DNA from: Dioszegia crocea | Lineage: Eukaryota > Basidiomycota > Tremellomycetes > Tremellales > Bulleribasidiaceae | Direction of reading: 5' to 3' | DNA length: 64,000 nucleotides | NCBI GenBank assembly: GCA_001600615.1 | Contig: BCKK01000002.1 | Span: 1,456,809-1,520,808, forward strand | Part shown: positions 59,496 through 64,000 of the stretch, piece by piece | How the letters are laid out: each line of letters starts with the position of its first letter | Numbering within the stretch: the first letter of the stretch is position 1 | Made by a program: the position numbers and the translations under genes | The notes under the pieces: generated by a model | Databases searched by the model: none | What the model was told of the DNA's origin: nothing | Seen by the model: the letters and a program-made list of their open reading frames with translations, nothing else

Positions 59496-61442
59496 TTATT
59501 CCTTCTTGTCCAATCGCTCCTCCAACTTCTTGATTCGTTCCTTTAGCTCATCCACCTCCTTTTTGCCTTCCTCGCCACCACTACCTGGAGCAGCCGTCGC
59601 ATTCGCCGCGATGCTCCTCCCCACCTCATACCGCACCATCTCCTTGAGACTCTCGGCGCTCTGCTGCAAGTTGCCCAACAGGGTGTTGCTGCTCGCCGCC
59701 GTGCCCTTGAACTCCTGCATCGCCACCTGCTGACCGGCGTACAGACCCTCATACCGGACCATCAGATCCTGTAGGTTGTACCTGAGCCCGTCGGCTTGGT
59801 GGAGGAGATCGTAGAGTTGATTGTACGGGGCAAGAAAAGCTTCCCGACGGGCCGACATCTGGGGCGGCCCGGTGGGAGCGGGGGGTTGGTTTCGGTGAGG
59901 GGGAGGAGGTGAGGGCGAGTTGGAGTCCGAGTGATGGTCGTGCGACGTGTAAGTAGCGCTGGGACCGGGATGACCGTGCCCACCGCTGCCTTGGGTCCCG
60001 CTGCCGCCCTGGTAGCCATTTCGGGAACCTCCGCCACCAGCTGTGGGCGGTGGCATCCGGTCGTCATAGCCGCCTCGAGACGAAGAGGTGACTATACGGC
60101 CAGAGCTACGCGACGCGCCATCCGTCACTGATCGGTTGTGGGAGTGTCCGGGTTCGTACCGACGATAGTACTGGCTGGAGGCCGGGGCTCCTTGTTGACG
60201 GGTGAATTCGCCATCGTCAGCTCGGCTTCCGCGGACGTTGGACATGGGGGCAGTGCGGGGGTCGCTGAGGCCGTTGGGGTTTATTCCAGACGGAGGGTGT
60301 CCCGTAGATGCGCCGGACTGAGGATCGCCGCGCTCGGACTGCTGAGCCGACAAGTTCTGGTTCATTGGGGCAGACTGGGGGATCAGCTAGCTTCACAAAA
60401 GGCTAGAAAGTAGCTCACTTTAGAACCCATGTTGTCCTTATCGCCACCAGCAGTGACAATGCTCATCCTCTCAACCTTGTCCCTCGTCTTGTCTCGCCTA
60501 CGTCCGACACCACCGCTACCGGAGGCCGATGCAGGTGGCACCGAGGAGGGCGCACGATCCTGCTCCTTGGGCTGCCACCCTTTAAAAGTAAGTTCCTTGG
60601 GGGTGTTTGGAGTGCTAGCCGCCACATCTCGCCTGCGTTGAGCGATAAGGGCTTCTTGCTGCGCCTTGATGCCGATAGTGTCACGGACCTGCACCATCAG
60701 CAGATATCCGAAATTCCCACTGTGGACTTACAGTCTTGAGCTGATCCTCATCGACCTTTTGGAAATCGAATCCCATGACCACCGGACTGGGCAACGCAGA
60801 GTCGCCGACACCGCCCCCGCTTTCTCGCCTATTCTCGCGGGAAGCAGCGAACCCGATCGGTTTGATGGGAGCCAGACCGCTAACCCTACGCTGCTGAGGC
60901 TGGCCCTGAGGAGGGTACTGCTCGCCGCCTACGCTACCGGGACTTTCGCCGGTGCCAACAGCACTGCCCATAGGCGAGTCGGCTCGGTCGGGGTTGGACG
61001 TCGGGGCAGCCTTCCTTGTTCGGCGGCGCTTGTCCGCTCGGGGGTTGGGTGACCCAGGGGCGGGTGATTCATCCATTTCATCCCTGTTTGTTTTGACGGA
61101 AGCATGTAGGTGGATTGGAGCGATCGTGAGACCATGCGGATAATGGGTGTTGGGAGGTGCGTAGGAGTCGGGAGTGAGGGTAGGTCGAAAAGTGAATGGT
61201 TTGGCAATATTCGAAATCGCGTGGGTGGGGAGCGGGAGGGGCGATTGAAGAGCGGGATCGATGAGAGGGCAAGGCGATAGGGAATGTGGTTGAGCACGGG
61301 GAATAGACGTGCGCGACGTAGTGGAGATCACATGGGTGGGATTTTCATTGGCCCGAGTGGACATGTGAAGGGACCGAGTAACGGAGGGATATCGAGTAGT
61401 GGGTACAGTTGGAGGAGGGGTAGGGTACAGAGTGGAAGCCAT
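59496..61442 (-). CDS. Large disordered protein with C-terminal coiled coil, unrecognised
   Basis: Exons join at FQKVDEDQLKT|VRDTIGI (intron about 60690-60732) and NMGSK|SAPMNQ (about 60376-60418). The best-looking conserved block is GFDFQKVDEDQLKTVRDTIG, IKAQQEALIAQRRRD and TPKELTFKGWQPKEQ. A long Gly/Ser/His-rich region follows, and the end is helical: NQLYDLLHQADGLRYNLQDL, SNTLLGNLQQSAESLKEMV and a coiled coil ELKERIKKLEERLDKKE at 59496. A basic stretch ADKRRRTRKAAP suggests a nuclear protein. The start is uncertain. Option one is ATG 61442 (MASTLYPTPPPTVPTTRYPS). Option two is a 782-nt intron (61865-61084) that joins the frame at 61866 to RDEMDESPAPG, making the next entry its first exon. 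I do not recognise a family. Confidence 0.68.
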
Positions 61443-61781
61443 GATCAGCGTTTAGTCACTATAGATGTATAGAGGCGAATGTAGGAAAGACAGAGTCCTT
61501 GAAAGAGGGTGTAGAGCGAGCTGTGTAGACGAAACACGGGCGATAAGGGAGCTCTAGCGGGTGCGGGGAGGTGAAACGGTAAAAGCACGAAAAGAAGGCG
61601 GAGTGCGGGACTGGGTGCTGGGAAGGGAGGGAATGGATACCAAGAAAAGAGGAGGAGAGAGATGGTGAGATGAAGAGAATGATGGTGATGAGAGGATGAG
61701 GGGCGATTTGGATCCGAGCGTCCGAGCGCCCTGAATTAAGAAACGAGAAGCATCCAGGCACCCTCCTTCCAAACATGAAAT

Positions 61782-61801
61782 ACACACACACACACACACA
61801 C
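61782..61801. repeat. (AC)10 microsatellite
   Basis: Ten AC dinucleotides in a row, inside the putative long intron or promoter between the two ORFs of the coiled-coil gene. It could vary in length between strains. Confidence 0.9.
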
Positions 61802-61861
61802 GCCACTCCTCCGACAATCCCCCGCCCCCAAAGGTACCCCGCGTTTATATGAATCTCAAAC

Positions 61862-62500
61862 TCACCGTTCATCTCTCGCAGTCTTGCCCTTCTTCTTCTT
61901 GCCAGACCCTACAGCACCACCGCCTACTCCGACTCCAATACCCACTCCTACGCCTCGCGTCTGATGCGCCATAAATTCGTCTTCGCCTTCTACTTCCGAC
62001 ATGCTGCTGCCTGATGCGGTTGCGGTTTGGGGTCCAGTGTGGACGTCGGGCCCGTATTGATATGGGTTGAGAAGAGGGTGAGGCTGATAATTCGAGTAGG
62101 GTTTTATTCGAGCTGGGTAATCAAAATGTCTGGGATCTGGTGGATATTCCAAGGCAGGCCTGTTTGGGTGATACATATGCGGGAGATACGGACGAGCGAG
62201 TTCCGGAGAAATAAATTGGGGCGAGGCGGGGTAGAAGGACGGTGGAGAAGTTGATGTGGGGTGTATTTTTGCCAGTGGAGGTGGACCGAGTGGGGGTGGC
62301 GTAGGAGCAGACGTCAAGTCGGAGAGGGGTGGGTAGGAATGGCGTATGCGGGCAAAGGGCGGAGGTGCAAGGACGGAGGGGTAATTTGTGGGTGAGGCAG
62401 ATTGCAATGGCCAGTCAATCGAGTGACGATGTTGATGAGAGTGATGTGGGTAGGTCGAGACAAGGTGGGGCGAGGCCGCGTAATACGATGGATTGTACAT
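61862..62500 (-). CDS. Tyr/Pro/His-rich ORF; separate gene or 5' exon of the coiled-coil gene
   Basis: ATG 62500: MYNPSYYAASPHLVSTYPHH, Tyr/Pro-rich throughout (PRPYLP-like, PHMYHPNRPALEYPPDPRH), then an acidic SMSEVEGEDEFMAHQTRG, a Gly/Val repeat VGIGVGVGGGAVG and a Lys-rich KKKKGKTARDER. The open frame ends at 61862, but a clean GTGAGT donor at 61865 just before the stop suggests that the exon continues elsewhere. Splicing to the acceptor at 61084 keeps frame. The long intron would hold the (AC)10 repeat. Its composition, biased against Ile/Leu, looks like a transcriptional regulator's disordered segment, but no domain is present. Confidence 0.55.
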   Translation of the reverse strand: MYNPSYYAASPHLVSTYPHHSHQHRHSIDWPLQSASPTNYPSVLAPPPFARIRHSYPPLSDLTSAPTPPPLGPPPLAKIHPTSTSPPSFYPASPQFISPELARPYLPHMYHPNRPALEYPPDPRHFDYPARIKPYSNYQPHPLLNPYQYGPDVHTGPQTATASGSSMSEVEGEDEFMAHQTRGVGVGIGVGVGGGAVGSGKKKKGKTARDER

Positions 62501-64000
62501 GGTAAGAATCGTGACCGTGGCGATGGGATGTGGGTGCCAGGTGTAGGTAGAGTGAGGTGAGCAGGGAGAGGCCCGGTGGTGGAGGATGTCACCGACGAGG
62601 AGTAAACAAGGAGATGATGGCGAAAAGGAGGAGGGTCGCGAGGGCGATAAGGTTCAGGAGGAGGCGTTGGTGTTGAGCAAAACGAGGCGCAGCAGCAAAG
62701 AGAAAGTATCGTAAGCGGGAAGTGTGGGGTAAGGGTAGGTACAGAGATAGGCTGGATCAGCGTGTGTTCTCAAGCGGTATCCCAGAAGCTTGTACAAAAG
62801 GGGTCAGATCGTGCAGTGTGCCTGGCATCGCCGGCGTGTACGCGATGCGGCAGGAAAGAGGGGATTACTGGAACGAGGAATCCGAGGTGGGGACTGAGGG
62901 AGCGAACAGGCAGCGAGGCAAGAGGGAAATATCACGTACGATTGATCTAGAATCACGCGACTACCTTACGTTGGGGAACGCCTTGAGTGTCGGGAGGCAG
63001 ACGGGAGTGGTGACGACGTGGCTGTCGAGGAATGCCTTGGAATGGATGCTGGAGAATTCCGGTCTATCGTTTCGCCTGTACCTCTTTTGGTAATTTCTCC
63101 CTGATGCAGCCTTGGAATTTGCCTGTGCGGGCTTTGTGTGCAGATCTACGAGAAGGTCTGGATGTATCAGGGCGGTGCTGATGTCACCAAGTGTTGCCAG
63201 ATAGGGTAGAAATTGTTGACTGAGGACGGGAAGAGAGGATGAGTGGGCAGCGTTCCCGTCGTTCCCGTGTGTTTACCGTGCCGCGGATGTTTATCCGGTG
63301 TTGATATTGAGGGCGGGACAGGGTGATGACCAACGTCTATAACAAGATGCCGTCAAGATGGTGTGTTGGGGCAGTGATGATGCCTGCCGAAGGGGAGAGA
63401 TGTATGCAGATGATGATACTTTGTGGGGGCAAGGATCAGTGAAGGAAATCGATCCGACAAGGGGTAAAAAGGTGAAACGCTGCGAGCTTGCACTTCGGTA
63501 AAACTAGCCTCTTGCCTCTTGCGGAAATTATGAATTCAGGGTAACTCATCCACCGGGATTAGCCGAAAGAGGCACTTTGTCGGAATGCCACACCCAGCAT
63601 TCCTTCATCCGTCCATCCATGTGCAGCTGGGCTCGAGGCTAGATTCTAATTCAAGAGGCATGAGCTAGCGCCGAATAGCTCTCAGCGTGTCCATCCAATT
63701 TATACGCTGACTAGGCTCTGTGTGAGGTCGACCCTGTATCGACTGATATAGGAGTAGATGTCGACTCTCCGGCAAGCCAGGAGCCTGCAGTCTCCGTTTT
63801 TGCTGGACTCTGTAGATTCGCGACACGAAACGCTGTCAGGCAAGCTCTGTGATGCAGTGACAGCTCATGCAAAATTCGCTGTCGGAGCAAGTCCGCTCAC
63901 CACTTCAGCTATGTGGAGATCGCGCAATCGATTCTGGGACCCCCACAGGACCAATCCATCAGCCCTTTAGTCCCCGCTATGCCAGCTGCGTGTATAAGAG
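62501..64000. other. Terminal 1.5 kb without a supported gene
   Basis: Promoter side of the Tyr/Pro-rich ORF, then sequence with only short frames (62722-63093 and 63758-63970, plus strand) that lack domains and convincing splice sites. If a gene starts here its body must be outside the window. Confidence 0.45.

Noticed and set aside
62722..63093. Plus-strand frame near the right end
   Set aside because: No family, no splice sites and it overlaps the promoter side of a minus gene.

Overview
The window looks like a nuclear chromosome segment of a basidiomycete yeast, most probably a tremellomycete (Cryptococcus/Kwoniella/Saitozyma-like). I infer this from three things. Nearly every gene is cut by several introns of about 40-60 nt with a GTRNGY-type donor and a CTGAC/CTGAT branch site just before the AG. 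Genes are packed at about one per 2.5 kb on both strands. The gene content (HXL1-like UPR factor, calcineurin B, an expanded KRE6/SKN1 family, ACS transporters) fits that group. I see no transposon, CRISPR array or prokaryotic operon. Coordinates give the CDS span from start to stop, including introns; some inner splice sites are approximate.

Layout. 0-12.8 kb: a truncated ACS-family transporter (-), a 2OG-Fe(II) oxygenase (+), a LURP-one-like protein (-), the HAC1/XBP1-type bZIP factor HXL1 (-), the F1 ATP synthase epsilon subunit (+), two tandem Pmp3-family genes (-) and a HAPSTR1/C16orf72-like gene (+). 13-31 kb: condensin subunit CAP-H/Brn1 (-), a DHHC palmitoyltransferase (+), an HSF-domain factor (+), a divergent pair made of a RECQ1-type helicase (-) and the tRNA m5C methyltransferase Trm4/Ncl1 (+), a PEX30-type dysferlin-domain protein (-) and the NAD(P)HX epimerase (+). 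31-43 kb: NAD-specific glutamate dehydrogenase (-) with a long spliced leader, an intron-bearing tRNA-Val(CAC) (-), a DUF1275 membrane protein (+) and a CSC1/OSCA-type channel (+). 43-54.5 kb: a head-to-tail array of four KRE6/SKN1-type GH16 genes, all on the minus strand. 55.9-62.5 kb: a single-TM protein of unknown role (+), calcineurin B (-) and a disordered coiled-coil protein (-), possibly with a separate or alternative 5' exon. The last 1.5 kb shows no supported gene.

Most striking observation. The bZIP gene at 5373-6722 carries two short hairpins, each with a 7-nt loop of the Ire1 form CNG|CNGN (CAG|CAGC and CUG|CAGC). Removing the 41 nt between the cuts moves the reading frame into a new 122-residue acidic C-terminal tail. 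This is the signature of HAC1/XBP1/HXL1 non-spliceosomal splicing and can be read directly from the sequence.

Functional themes, as inference only: ER-stress control (HXL1), wall beta-1,6-glucan synthesis (four KRE6-like genes), calcium/stress signalling (calcineurin B, CSC1-like channel, Pmp3 pair) and mitochondrial metabolism (ATP15, GDH2). Apart from the tandem families, the neighbours do not look functionally clustered.
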